Shown here piece after piece: positions 45,570 to 57,884 of a stretch of 64,000 nt of DNA. Made by a program: the position numbers and the translations under genes. Numbering within the stretch: the stretch's first letter is position 1; every line of letters starts with the position of its first letter. The notes beneath the pieces are model-generated. The model searched no databases. It was not told the origin of the DNA and was given only the letters and a program-made list of their open reading frames with translations. Origin of the DNA: Panagrolaimus kolymaensis (Eukaryota > Nematoda > Chromadorea > Rhabditida > Panagrolaimidae); the NCBI GenBank assembly GCA_028622995.1, contig JAJQJQ010000011.1:2418001-2482000 (forward strand), read 5' to 3'.

Positions 45570-47804
45570 AAAAAAAGTTGTAAAAATGCAAGAAGATCAA
45601 AAGAAAGAAGAGAGAGAACTAAATTGTTGCTACGTTGAAAGAAAGTGTTCCTTAATGACAAAAAAAGAAACAGAAATAGATTTAGCCAATAAATTATCAA
45701 AAACAAAAATATGTAAAGATACAAAGATACAATATTCTAATTTTATTTATTTTTCATAAAAATACACTAATGACCTAATAAAAAAATATCAATTTTACTT
45801 TTGTTTATTTTGCAAAGGTAAAATATGTGCATTGCTAACGTCCTTCTTTCCATCTTTTTAGAAAGTCAGAAGGTAGAGAAATGTGAAAAGTGATAAACAC
45901 TTTTAGATCGATTAAAAAAAAGTTATGAACAAATAGTTTATGATAATTTATCGAAGGGTTTCATGGAGAACAAACAATAAATGAAATTTGTTCTGACTAA
46001 AATAGAACTTCGTAGAGCTCGAGATTCTGCTTGGTTGTTGTTAAAAATCAAAACAAAAAAATAAGAGCATGATCATCTAACGGAAGTTTGAGATATTTCA
46101 GCTTCTTTGCTTCTTTAATGTCGTCGTCTTTAATGATTTCTTTCTTTTCTTTTGGAAGCACAAGTTATTAATTTTACTATTTATTATGGCTGTATTATAT
46201 GATTAATTAAAGAAGGAATCTTTTTTATTCATACGACCATCATCGTTGAAAAAAAATTAATGAATGCTTTAATGAAAAAATAAAAAAAAGAACACATTCC
46301 ATTAACCAAAAATTCACGAAGTTCCAATTTGAATTTGATTTTTTTTTTGCTTCATACCATCTGAATTAAGCTTTTGACAATAAATATGTAAATCGCAGGT
46401 TTTCTAGGCGTTTAGAAAAGAAACTAAAATAAAAAAGTTTGCTACAGTAAAACTTTTTTTCAGATGAAAAGTTGCAGATTCTCATGTATTTCTCATACTT
46501 TCCTCTTTGGAACACATACATATTTTTTCCACCAAAATTTTTCTCCAAGTCCTTATTTGAACAAATTGTTTGCACTAACTTTTGTATTTTTTTTCTATTT
46601 TTTAGTTGTTTATGGTTGAGATAATATTACTCACCACTTTTGTAGTTTTTTTCTAAAAATATTAAAATATTACTAATAATCTTTTTATTTTTCTTTACTA
46701 AATTTGTTTATTTTAAAATTATTCGTGATGTTTTGAATACTTGACCTCAAGTAAGCATGGAAGGAGCAGAGTGATGTTTGTCTGCTTTCCACTATATTCT
46801 CGTATGCGCCATAGCTTTGCTTGTTTATTCGCATGTTTGTTGTTGCCCTTTTCTTCTTGGTTCTATTTGAGCCTGCTTTTTTTTGAAGCAAAATGAAAAA
46901 AAATGACGTAAGGAAATAAGCTTTTATTTTAAACTCAATTTTTTTGTTTTGTTACAATTACAGATTTGAATAATATTTCAAAACAAACATCTACAAAACT
47001 TTTATTTTTTTGTCATTTCCTCGATGCTTATGAAATAATTAAAAATAACTTCAAACTTTGTGTTCATTTTCATTCAAAACTGGAAGCATAATCACCATCG
47101 AATGATTGAATGAATGAAAGTGGCTCCAAGATCTATGCTTTTCAATTTGTGGACATAAACCATAAAAATAAAATGTAAGCTTTTGGACTCTTTTGTTTAA
47201 AATTTTGTAAGCGAGCCAATGTTATATGTTTTTTTTCGTGATTTTTATCAGTCATAAATTGTGTGCTCGTTCATTCTTCACTCATTCACTTCATCGCACT
47301 CAAATTACATCAGCATTAAGCCGATTTTTTGTCACCATTCATTTTTGTCGTCGCCTCGAAAGAAAGAAAAATGTTTACATTTGCATAATAAAAACTAAAA
47401 ACAATTCATAATTTTTTATTTCGTATAGGTCATCATTATCTCATCATCTGTTAGTGGTTAGTTTTTTTTACTATAAAATGAAGGCTTACTGATCGCTTTT
47501 TTTATATTAAAAGCTTCCAAATCTTTTCTATAAATTGTTGTTTATTTTTGTGTTTTTATCATTTGAAACCTCTGATGACGGAGAGCATTTAATCTTTTAA
47601 CCTTATTCTTTCTGGGCCTCCCTCCTTTTTCCCATTTCGCTTTTTTTAAACTTCATTATTATTGTAGCCTTTGTGTTGTGGTTGCATTTATTTTTTTTTT
47701 GCTGTTTTTTTATCGCATTTTTTGCTTACTTGTTTTTTACAAATATTTTTGTTGAGAAAACCTTTTTTAGTTTACTTTAAATTTTTACAGTAAAATATCA
47801 AAAG
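45570..47804. other. Long intergenic region between divergent genes
   Basis: About 2.2 kb between the SAM50 start (-) and the MFSD8-like start (+). It must hold both promoters. I find no exon and no strong palindrome; the sequence is A+T-rich with long T runs near 47690-47770. Confidence 0.5.
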
Positions 47805-49935
47805 ATGAGTTGTAAAAGCAAAAGATCACCAGAGATATGCCCAGAAAAAGCAGATTTTAAAGAAATTAAATTATTTCCTGTTGATGCACCAATGAAAAAG
47901 CCTCAAACACACTGGCCATCAATTTATATTGCTGCAACCCTTACTTTTATTGGTAGCATTCAATTGGGATTATATTTTTCTTCATTGTGGCCATATCTTC
48001 AAGAAGTGAGTTGAATTTTGTAAATTTTGTTTTAGTAAAAATTGCATCGAACAAAAAAGATGAGTATTCTGAAATTGTTCCAGCGAGTTTTAAATCATAA
48101 AATGGCAAATTTTCTTGATTCAGAAATCTTTTTTAAATTATTTTTTTCAAAATTTTAATTTTTGTTTTGAGGAAATTTGGTGTTTTCCTTCTCTTTGACC
48201 ATTCAAACGATACAAGTTTGAATCATCGTTGATAAAAGCATTTTTTTGAACTGATGTCATTCAATTTTTAATAATTTCTTCTAAATCAAATTTCAGATCG
48301 ATAAAAGTGCCACTGAAACTTTTCTTGGTCTCATCATTGCTGTTTATAGTTTTGGACAACTCCTTTCATCTCCTCTCATCGGACATTGGAGTAACAAAAT
48401 TGGACAAATTAAACCTCCAATTTACGTGGGATTTTCTTTTATGCTTGCTGGAAATTTATTGTATTTTCTTGCAAGTGTAATGCCATTACATCAAAAATAT
48501 TTTATTCTTTTTGCAAGATTTGTTACTGGTTTTGGTGTTTGTACGTTTTTTGCCCTTATTTTAATTTATTTAAACAATGTTTTTAGCGTATGTAAGTTTG
48601 CTAAAAGCATACGCAGTTTCGGCTTCAACAGCATACGATCGATCTAAAGCTATTGCATATGTAACTGGAGGATTGGCTCTTGGAACAACAGCAGGTCCAG
48701 CCTTTCAACTTATTTTTACTCCACTTGGAGCTAAAGGATATCGAATTTTTTATAATTTGTATTTTAATATTTATACGGGTCCTGCAATTTTGGCATGTAT
48801 CATTAATTCAGCAGCTTATTTACTAGTTTATTTTTGTTTTGTTGAACGAAATATTGGAGTTGCTGATAAAAAGACTATGGTTTGTATTTTTAAAATTTTT
48901 TTTATCTTTGACTTTTGTGTGTAAAAAGCTATATTATTTTATATTTCTTTTTGTGGTTTTCTAAACCGCATAATTTTTAGAAGCAAAAAGGTGTTTCATT
49001 GCCTCCATATGATAAAGTCGCCGTTGCAATTTCTTACATCACTCGATTTTGTCAAATGTTTGTTGTCAGCAATCTTGAATCGTAAGCTTCTGAATTTTAA
49101 GTAATTTAGAAAAAACATAAAATTTATTTTTAGTATCGGTGCGCCTTTGGCAATGACAATCTTTGCATTTTCTAAAACTGAAGTTGTAAAATATATTGCT
49201 ATGGCTCAATTATGTAGGAGCCTTCTTGCTTTCATGACTTATGCATCTTATATTAAATTCAATCTTGGAAGAATTATTAATAATCGAATTATTTCCATAG
49301 TTTCGTTGGGTGGTCTTTTAGCTTTTCATATGATTACTTATTCATGGCCATTTTTACCTGGTAGAATTAAAATGTACACTAACGCCGGTAAGAAAAACTC
49401 AATATCTTATTTCTCTCTAATCGCTTGATTATCAGATTTATTAAATTCAAATTCCACTGAACTTACCGGTTGTAACGTGGATAGGTTTCCATGGTGTGAA
49501 AACTTCAATCAAGTGAATGTTTATCTTTATTACACCACATTCGTTCTTTTAATTGGATTAAGCTTTCCTAATTTAAATATTTCAATGAATACTCTTTTCT
49601 CAAAGATTATTGGTCCTAGACCACAAGCCGCCCAACAAGGATGGCTACAAGTTGCAGGTAGTAGCGCGAGGATGATTGGACCAATAACTATGAGGTAAAT
49701 GATGTGTCTTTAAAACTCTTTTAACTTTCATATTTTTAGTGTTTTATATTCCAATTATGGACCTAGATGGTCATGGAATGTTGTAATGTCAATAATTACC
49801 ATAACCATGAGCTGTTGGATTTTATTGAGACATCGAATGGTACCTTTAAATATTCCAAAGGAATATGCCGAATACCAAGATGATAATGATCCAGATATGG
49901 TTAAGAAAGCGCTATCAGATGAAAAAGAAATTTAA
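47805..49935 (+). CDS. MFSD8/CLN7-like lysosomal MFS transporter
   Basis: Seven exons (47805-48005, 48297-48540, 48587-48879, 48981-49081, 49134-49387, 49436-49694, 49740-49935) give 515 aa, close to human MFSD8 (518). Proteins of this group are endolysosomal major facilitators. TM1 starts WPSIYIAATLTFIGSIQLGLY after a hydrophilic leader. The MFS signature loop between TM2 and TM3 is visible as SPLIGHWSNKIGQIK. TM4-5 carries TGFGVSYVSLLKAYAVSAST, then DRSKAIAYVTGGLALGTTAGPAFQ. The lumenal NSNSTELTGCN loop offers sequons. Later GPRPQAAQQGWLQVAGSSARMIGPI matches the CLN7 family's C-half. The tail LLRHRMVPLNIPKEYAEYQDD is cytosolic. The junction at 48540/48587 uses donor GTACGT; an earlier GT would lose the conserved GV. 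Confidence 0.88.
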
Positions 49936-50129
49936 GATTTTTATTTTAAGATAAAAAATTATTGTTAAGTTTAATCAAAATTGTAAATAATAAATTTTTT
50001 TTACGAAATATAGTTTTTATTTTATCCCTTAATGCCCTTTAAAGGAGGTATTTTAAAAACCCGACCAACGAGTTCATTCATGTTGAGCACAAATTTTTTG
50101 TGTTTGTTTATTTGACTTCCGTTTTTTTT

Positions 50130-51763
50130 TCAAGCAGACAAAGGTCGTCTTCGAAGCTCAAGGAAGAAAGCAATACAAGTAACCATAACGGATATTGTCT
50201 AAAAAATAAAAATAAAAGAATTGGTTGTTTGTTTAATTTCCAAATGATATCAAATATTTTTTCTTTGTGAAGGCAACGCCTCCGTAAAGAAAATAAATGC
50301 CAAAGGATACCGTCAAAATCAAAGGTTTCGAAACAACGGCAAAGCCCCAAATTGATATGCCTAAATCAGCTTGACTCAAGTGTGAAGCAAGCGAGCTTGC
50401 AACTTGATAAATATTTCGATCAAATTTTTGCCAAACTTTTATATTACTATAAAAATGATGCTTTGACCGTTCAAGCTGAAAATAAAGAAGCTAACGAGTG
50501 AAAGTAAATCTTCTAAAATACCGCATTGTGAAGCATTGCTGGAATTGCTGTTAATGACGATAATTGAAGAATGCAAATTATGAGTGTCGGCAAAGTAAGT
50601 AAAAGATTTATTAATGGAAGATCTTTCGAGATTAAAAGTTGTAAAAGTGTGAAAACTGTTGTTGGAACATTGCATCCGATCATAATGAAAGCATAAACCT
50701 GGAAATATTCGTTTTAATTTTTATTGAGGATCTCATGTTTTATGTCGGATAAAAAGTGATACAGTGAAATCGTAACAAAACAAAAATAACGTTGCTTAAT
50801 TAAGATTTACCTCACAAAAAGAATCCAAAGTACGAATGGCTTCACTTAATTTTGCATGATCATTAATTAACAAAATCAATTCATCCAGTAACAGTTTTTC
50901 TTTATCATTTCCAATATTTTGTAAGCGTTGATTATAAAAATCAACTTCCAAAACTCCAGCATAAGTAAAAATCATATAAATAAAAAATCCAGCTGATACA
51001 CAAAATGATGAATAACAATTAATGAAAAATGAAAAGAATGCTATGCCTTTGTTATCTCGAAATGCTTTAATCATTCCTTGATCAAAAAGATCAATATCAT
51101 ATTCAAGAATTATAACTAAATGAGTGAAAAATAAAAATCCAAAAATAAATGCAAGCACTGAATAAAGGCCAAAAACAAGGCGGGAAAGCCGATGGCGATT
51201 TTGAATACATCCTTGTGATTGTTGAGCAGAATGAAGAAGTCTCACATAAGTCAATGAAGGGGATTTACGTTGCCAATAATAAATGAATAACTAAAAAATA
51301 TGAATATATTTTTTAAACAACAATGTTCTCACTAACCATGGAGGCAACTCCTTGAATGTAAAACATAACTCTTAATAATGCTCCCGGTAATGATTTAGTC
51401 TCCAATGAATAATGGGATATTACAGTCATGACAAATATCGTCATATAAATTACTGAAAAAATCTTCTTATTTGTCTAAGTAATAAAAAACTTAAAACTTA
51501 CGCATGAATACGATAGAGAAAAATATTGCATAATTTATTATTAGAGAAACTTTTGAAACATCCGCAGTAAATCGACAGCGAAAAATTTCAAATAATGTTA
51601 TGACTTTTTTAACTTCTCGAAATACTGGAAAATTCTTGTATTCCCCGCAAACACCATCCTTTTCATTTGGTTTTGATGAGGCTCGTGAAGTTTCATCAAT
51701 GAAAGCAATTTCATATTGGGTTGTGATAACATTTGAATAACCTGTGTATGAACCTTTAAACAT
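50130..51763 (-). CDS. Gustatory-receptor-like 7TM protein A
   Basis: Six exons (51763-51502, 51452-51337, 51290-50811, 50698-50522, 50475-50311, 50198-50130) give 422 aa. Its layout matches the insect Gr / nematode GUR-LITE-1 superfamily: inverted 7TM topology, a Trp-rich loop LFIYYWQR, long middle TM spans, and a C-terminal ISIWGFAVVSKPLILT followed by a phase-0 intron and a short last exon. That exon starts TISVMVTCIAFFLEL, where the family's TYhhhhhQF motif lies. The last phase-0 intron before TM7 is shared with genes B and C. The ATG directly abuts TTCTTAG. Its role is probably sensory (chemical, light or peroxide), not decidable here. It is the most downstream gene of a three-gene tandem cluster. 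Confidence 0.75.
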
Positions 51764-51900
51764 CTAAGAAAATTCAAACTAAAAATTATTTTTTTGTAAG
51801 TTATAAAAAGTAAGAATTTTGATTAAAACAATCTTTAAATTAGCAAAGATTCAAAAAATGTATAAAGAACGTTTATTGCTGAAAAAATAAAGAAAGTTTA

Positions 51901-53539
51901 TTATGGACAAATAGTGAGATTGGCTTGTCGAAGTGAAGCTGTGGTTGTTGTAGGGTTGAGTTGAAGCAATAAAATTAAATAAGTGGTTGTTAGAGAAATT
52001 GTCTGAAACTTTTTCTTTATTATTTTAAAACTTCATTTTTGGTTGTAAGATGTTACCGTTAAAATTAATGGCTTGCTTACAACCGCAAACCCCCAAAGAG
52101 ATATTCCTAAATTTGCTTGTCGAACATGATTTACCATAACCAAAGCTATTTGATAAATTCGTTCATCATATGGATACCATAAACGAGTATTAGAGTAAAT
52201 AATATTTTCAACTCGACCAATCTAAATAAACATTCCTCTATTTCAAAAAAAAAAACAAAAGTAAACATTTGATACTAAAAAAACTCACAGCTTCATGAAG
52301 CTTGGCGGGTACTGCCGTCAGTCCAATTAATTCAACAAGATTAAAAAAGATTCCTGGCACAATTAAAAGAAGCACAAACCATTCTTTAGATAGAGCTTTA
52401 AGAAAGGAATGTAATGAAAAAATGGTTGTTGGAATATTCGTTCCAATCTTTAAAGTTCCTATAAATTTTTGACCCAAGAATACAGACTTACCATAACAAA
52501 AGTATAAACTTCAAAAACATTATCAATATTTCGAACCATTTTACCATATTCCACACATTTAATAAATTTAGCTAAAAGTTGTTCACAAATCTCATTTGGA
52601 TCTTCTGAATGTTCACCAATTTTTTGAAGCTCTTCATTATATTTTCTTAATTCCGCGTATGCCACAATTGAAATAATTACATATAAAGTTAATACAATAT
52701 TCCAAACCAAAAAGCCATGAAACATAATGATCATTGAAACAGGGAATAAATATGGATGTCGAAGAACATTGAGATTTTCCAAGTTTATAGTCTTTAAAGA
52801 TTTTAAATCTGGGTGGAAAAAAAAGAGTCCAGTGGCGGTAATAAACGCGAAAGCACAAATGATGAATACGCTGATGGAAAATACGATAACGCGTAAAATT
52901 GTTCGACGTGTTTCTTCATAAATTGATGAATCATTTGGCATATGAATGCTTTTGAATAAATCATTGATATATCCAGTGTGTTGCCAATAAATTAAAAAGC
53001 CCTAAAAATTAAAAGCTTCCGTTTCTCCATATCCAATTAATGGTTAAAGTTTGTCTTTACAAATATGTATTTATTTGACTCCAAAAATTTTAGCTTACCA
53101 TGGAAAATGTAACTTGAATACTCCATGTAAGCATAACTAAAATTTACGTTTTAAAATCCTCTACTAGCTTCTTCTTTTTTTTCTTACCAATTGTCATCAC
53201 GTTAGTTTCTTCTCCCCAGCTATTAACCAAACGCATAAATAAAAAAGACGTAAAATAAATATCTGAAAACTTAAATTTAAAATCCTCAAAAAATAAAAAT
53301 GATCACAAACTTAGAAGTAATATTCCAAAAGCAATAATAAGTTTTATACAGTATTTACAACCTCCTCTATTTCCAGGTCCTTTATCATCAAAATAAAGGA
53401 GAGTTAAATTTAACAACCTCATAGTCCACCCAAATTTTCTTTTAACTGCTGCCACCCGTTGTTCTTCAGTTTCAACATGTTTTCCATAAACCGCCATGAT
53501 CATATTATCAAGGTTGGCGGCAACAAAATGTTTTAACAT
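51901..53539 (-). CDS. Gustatory-receptor-like 7TM protein B
   Basis: Seven exons (53539-53311, 53262-53188, 53136-53099, 53001-52492, 52447-52289, 52221-52057, 52002-51901) give 425 aa. Matching points to A and C are GFLIYWQHTGYINDLF, ELRKYNEELQKIGE, VRNIDNVFEVYTFVM-IGTNIPTT, PAKLHEA, GISLWGFAVVSKPLILT and the last-exon TISLTTTYLILLLQL, a good TYhhhhhQF-type motif. It has one intron more than A, between VYTFVM and IGTNIP. Its acceptor is the weak CTTTAAAG at 52448, because the stronger TTTATAG upstream puts a stop in frame. It ends 137 bp before gene A begins. Confidence 0.78.
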
Positions 53540-53860
53540 TTAACTTCCTTTAAAATGAAATTAAAAAAACAAAGAAAATTGAGAAGAATTTGAAGACGCT
53601 TGCTTTTTAAGAAAAACAACAACCAAAAAAAGAAGATGAAATTTAAACAAAAAAAATGTAATTAGAATTGTGCCCTCGCGAAAGATGATTCCCCTTTAAT
53701 TTTTCTTTTAAATTCTGCTTGAAAAATGAGGAAACAAAGGTCAACAAAAAAGAGTAAAATTAGAAAATGCTTGAAAAAAATAGAAGAGATAAATTCAATG
53801 AAGTGGAACAACAACAACTTTTTTTAAACGTTGGGCAGCGAATAGTAGTACTTTATGCAT

Positions 53861-55895
53861 TTATAATAAGTTATTGCACATAGCCGTCATATTACTACTA
53901 GTGCCATTGCCATAGCTATTATTGGGTAATCTAGTTGTTGAATAGGTACTACTGTTGCTTGTTTTAAGTTCAATTAATACTGCTAGGTAAGTTAATGTTA
54001 TTGAAATTGTCTAAAAATAAATAATAAATTAATTAAAAATAATTAGATTTTCTTAGAAAATGAATAAATTTTTGCAGCTGTCGTCTATTTCTTTTATTGG
54101 CACGCCTTAATGTTTAAAAAAATGATATAAAAACTTACAGTTAAAATGGTTGGCTTTGTTAACATCGCAAATCCCCATAAACTTATTCCCAAATTACTTT
54201 GTTTTACATGAGAAATAAAAATATTTGCAATTTGATAAATTTTTTCATTATATGGGTTCCATACTCTTGGACTACCATAAATGATTCTTTCCACACATTG
54301 AATCTATAAATTTTCATCTTATCGAAAACTAACAAGAAAGAAAAAAACATGCAGCTTGGTGAAGTTTTGCTGGAACCACTGTAAGTCCCGTTAATTCACT
54401 CAAACAAAAAATAATTAATGGTGTTGAAAGAATAGCATCCAAAGTTGAATCAAAACTAACAAACGTATTTAAAATTGTAAAAATTGTTAGTGGAATATTT
54501 AAGCCGATGAGAACAAAAGTGTAAACCTAAAATATAAAATAAATGCTTTAAAAATAAAAAGGAAGGTTAAACCTCAAAAAAGTTATCAACTGATCGAACC
54601 ATAGCTCCAAGTTTGCCCTGAGTGATGTAAAGTTTCATGAAGCCATCTTCAAATTCTTTTGCTGAAATGGTGAGGTTGTGGCAGAGCTGCAAAATCGAAT
54701 AAATTTAAACAATCCCTTAATCATGGGTAATTAATTTTTGTCTTACTCACTTCTCTTAATTCACAATTAAACTTTTTTAATTCGTGATAAACTGTTAACG
54801 AAACAATAATATAAAATGTTAAGACAATATGATAAACAATAAAACCATAGCATGAAATAATAAAAAATATTATATGACTTCCAAAAATTGTAAAACTTTC
54901 TAAATCAATTCGAATTTCTTCTAATTTATCAAACATAATGAGAAGGACAAAAATCAATGGAAATATAAGGGTAAAGTTATCGTAATGCAGCATACAATTA
55001 CCGTGCAACGAATAGCATCACGAGTTTTAGAATATTTTTCCGTGCCACTCGGCCAACTAACTTGTTTAAATAGTTCAGTAATATAACCAAGGCGTTGCCA
55101 ATAAATGAGAAAAATCTATGAAAAGCAAATCCTTAAAAAGTTATTGAAACGAAAGCTGAAAAAACGAACGAGAGAAAATAATGATTGCCAACACCAATTT
55201 GTAATAACAATTTCTGGAAGGGTTTTTGCATCATATTTTTCAGCGATGAGAAGATGATAAAATTTTAAAATGGCGATGTATCCAACTGCAAAAAAGATAA
55301 AACATCAAAATTATTGAAATGAAATCAAAAAAATTCGGGCAGCTTTTACGAAGGAAAGTTTTTAATTTTCATTCGATGAAAGCTTATCTAACTCTCTATC
55401 ATTTTCTTACCTGCCAAAATAGCGATCGCTTCTTTTAAAAATTTAAAAGCTTTTCCCGCAATTGTTTCAGGTTCAGTGGTATAATAAATTCCTGTTAAAC
55501 TTAGCAACAATTTAACATGTTTAAATTTTCTTTTCATAACTTTATCTTGATCCATTTGATTTTCATTAGACCATCCCCATTCAGTAATACTTTCATGTAG
55601 TTTCTTTGCAATGGGAAGAATTGCACGCCGTTCAGCAGCTGTTTTTGACATTCTTTCAAGATTCTTGACTGAATGAATCTTAATATTTTAAAAGCAACTA
55701 AACAAAGAAGCAAGAGAAAGGAAAAAAAACAAAAGCAAACAAGCAATAAACAAAATTAAGATTACTTTGTAAGTGATCTTTCTTTGGTTTTATATTTGCT
55801 TTGTATGTTCCATCAACAAATGTCCTTGTAAGGTTTTCTTGGGTAACATTGATGAAGCTTTTTAATATCACTCCCTTATTTTGTAATTTAATCAT
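53861..55895 (-). CDS. Gustatory-receptor-like 7TM protein C, with a frameshift
   Basis: Third paralogue. It starts MIKLQNKGVILKSFINV (55895-55766) and continues from 55668 with KNLERMSKTAAERRAILP. Conserved pieces follow: IFLIYWQRLGYITELFK, VYTFVLIGLNIPLTIFT, VPAKLHQA, LGISLWGFAMLTKPTILT and, in the last exon (54010-53861), TISITLTYLAVLIEL. The tail is Asn/Ser-rich. In the exon around 54757-55117 the frame changes between RCTVIVCCITITLPLY and PLIFVLLIMFDKLEEI with no usable intron, so one base seems lost or gained between about 54960 and 55004. This is either a recent pseudogene or a sequence error. The intron 54304-54352 is GC-AG (donor GCT|GCATGT), at the same position where B has GTGAGT. 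Confidence 0.65.
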
Positions 55896-56097
55896 TGTTT
55901 AGAAATTTTAGTTTATGTATTTTTAAAATAAAAAAAGATGCAAGTTGCCATCAAAGACAATTCTCAAATATTTTTATCGGAATAAACTTGCTAAAAAAAA
56001 CTAAGTAAAGCCAATGTAAAATCAATATAAAAATTCCCTTTATTATACTACACAAATCTTTACAACACTAATAAAATACATATAATGAAGGTTGGTA

Positions 56098-57147
56098 TTA
56101 TTTTCCGACACCTACTCCAGTACCAACACCAATAGGTCCTGAACCAGGTGTATCTACACCAACGCCGCCAGAAATTCCAACAAGTCCACTTCTTGCATCT
56201 GTGGGTTTATCCATGCCTCGACGATATTTGAGTGGTGGAGAAGCTCCTAATAAACCTATATTCGAATTAACATCGACACCAATAGACTCCCCTATGGGTA
56301 ATGGACCAACATTAACACCACTGAAAGTTAGAGGAAATTTTTATAGTTCAAAAGAATTTTAGCAACTCACAATCCAGCATTGACTTCTAAGCCTGGAACA
56401 GATCCAATTGAAAATCCAAAACCCACACCAACTCCAACATTGCCCATCTTGCGAGGATCAGGTGGAGGACCAATACCCGGGCCAGGTAATCTATGAGTAT
56501 TGATTACACCACAAAATGAAGAATATTCTTTACAAAATTCAACCAAATCAAGTCTCAAAGGCTTTGAGGGTTGGCATGTGAATCGAAAGATTCCACGCAT
56601 TTGCGGACAATAATCTGCACCTTTTGGATACATAATTGGATAAATATTATAAATGGCTCCGCCAATTGCTGGCCGATAATATCCTCCAGCTCCGGGACGA
56701 TGAATTCGTCTTCGATGATGAACAGGCTGTTCAATGGGTTTATTGAGTTCTTCCATAGCTTTACGATTAATTTCTTTTTCACGTTCTTGAACGGTCATTG
56801 GAGCTCTTAAAAACATTAAAACTTGTTTGTTGTAAATTTTTATTGCAAAACCAAAAGTTTGAAATAAAAAATGAAAATATGTAATTATGTATTTCTAAAA
56901 TGAGTGATGCTTTAAAGTTAAAAATCAAACCTCGTGGCAATATCTTCAAAAGGTAAATCACCAAAATCATCATCATCTTTTGGTTTTTCTGAATTCTTAT
57001 TGTCAATACCTTTAAATGGATCACTTGGAAATTTGGGATCACAAAAAACTCCAACTAAAAAACATATTATTCCATGTTACTCTCTCATCACATATAAAGC
57101 TTACCTAAAAGCAAAAACGTCCATGATAGTAAAAATATTTGATTCAT
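56098..57147 (-). CDS. Secreted glycine-rich protein, unrecognised
   Basis: Four exons (57147-57105, 57054-56931, 56805-56371, 56320-56098) give 274 aa. MNQIFLLSWTFLLLVGVFC is a clear signal peptide. Next come an acidic KPKDDDDFGDLPFEDIAT segment, a basic Tyr/Gly region (HHRRRIHRPGAGGYYRPAIGG) and a short Cys-bearing domain (YCPQMRGIFRFTCQP...EFCKEYSSFCG: four to five Cys, probably disulphide-bonded). A long Gly/Val repeat tail follows (GNVGVGVGFGFSIGS, GVGVDTPGSGPIGVGTGVGVGK). Such low-complexity tails occur in cuticle, eggshell and antimicrobial worm proteins. I do not recognise a named family. It is probably extracellular. Confidence 0.75.
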
Positions 57148-57780
57148 AAATAAGTCAATAACAAAAAGTTAACAAAACAAAAAAATGAAAGTAAAACACA
57201 ATCAATGTTTAGAAGTTTTTTTTGTTGGAATTATTTGATTGCCTTAAGGTCTCATGTCAAAGTCATATCATTGCGTAATTAAATATGAAAGACACACAAT
57301 CAAAACTATAAGGTTTTTAATTGATTTAATCGAAAAAATAATTTTGATTGGGTTCAATTAAAGCAACTTTGGACGTGAAACAGGTGAATTTTGAAAGTAA
57401 TCAACCACAATTTCGAAAGTAAAAGTTATATGTTTATAATGATAAGATAATCTTTGAATTTTATAGCTTCGATTCGTTGTTTATAAATAAACAATAAAGA
57501 ATTTAATATTAAAGAAAAGTATGCAGAGTTTTTAACTAAAGTAAACTACAACTGGACAAGAAAAATCGGAAGGGAAAAAAGCATGAAGATTTAAGAAATC
57601 CATTATTTTGTGTCATATTTTTTTCGTAGAAACATTCAATCATTGGCTATGTTTATTGTTGCAGTATTTTCAAAGATGAAAAATCGCCCAACAACAATAA
57701 ACGATAATCATTTTAAAGCAAATTCAACATAATTTTAAAAATATTCAAATTTCCATTTTATTTTCCTCCACTTCAATTTT
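57148..57780. other. Divergent intergenic region
   Basis: Shared upstream region of the secreted glycine-rich gene (-) and arginine kinase 1 (+). No gene seen; the TATA box of the kinase lies just right of it. Confidence 0.5.
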
Positions 57781-57783
57781 GTG

Positions 57784-57791
57784 TATAAATA
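57784..57791 (+). promoter_or_regulatory. TATA box of arginine kinase 1
   Basis: TATAAATA followed by GAGGCG, about 100 bp before the ATG. The paralogue has the same octamer at 60245-60252, so both are probably strong TATA-type promoters. Confidence 0.65.
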
Positions 57792-57884
57792 GAGGCGTCT
57801 CATAATTTTAGAAGATTTGTTTATTCATTTTTGATTTGAACATTTGGTGTGTAGGTCGTGTTTCTGCTTCCTTCAAATTCAACG

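Noticed and set aside
46366..46891. Two minus-strand ORFs of about 68 aa
   Set aside because: Low-complexity translation, no acceptable splice partners and no similarity that I recognise.
54303..54367. Frame break at the receptor C exon end
   Set aside because: Explained by a GC-AG intron (GCT|GCATGT), at the same position as the GT-AG intron in B.
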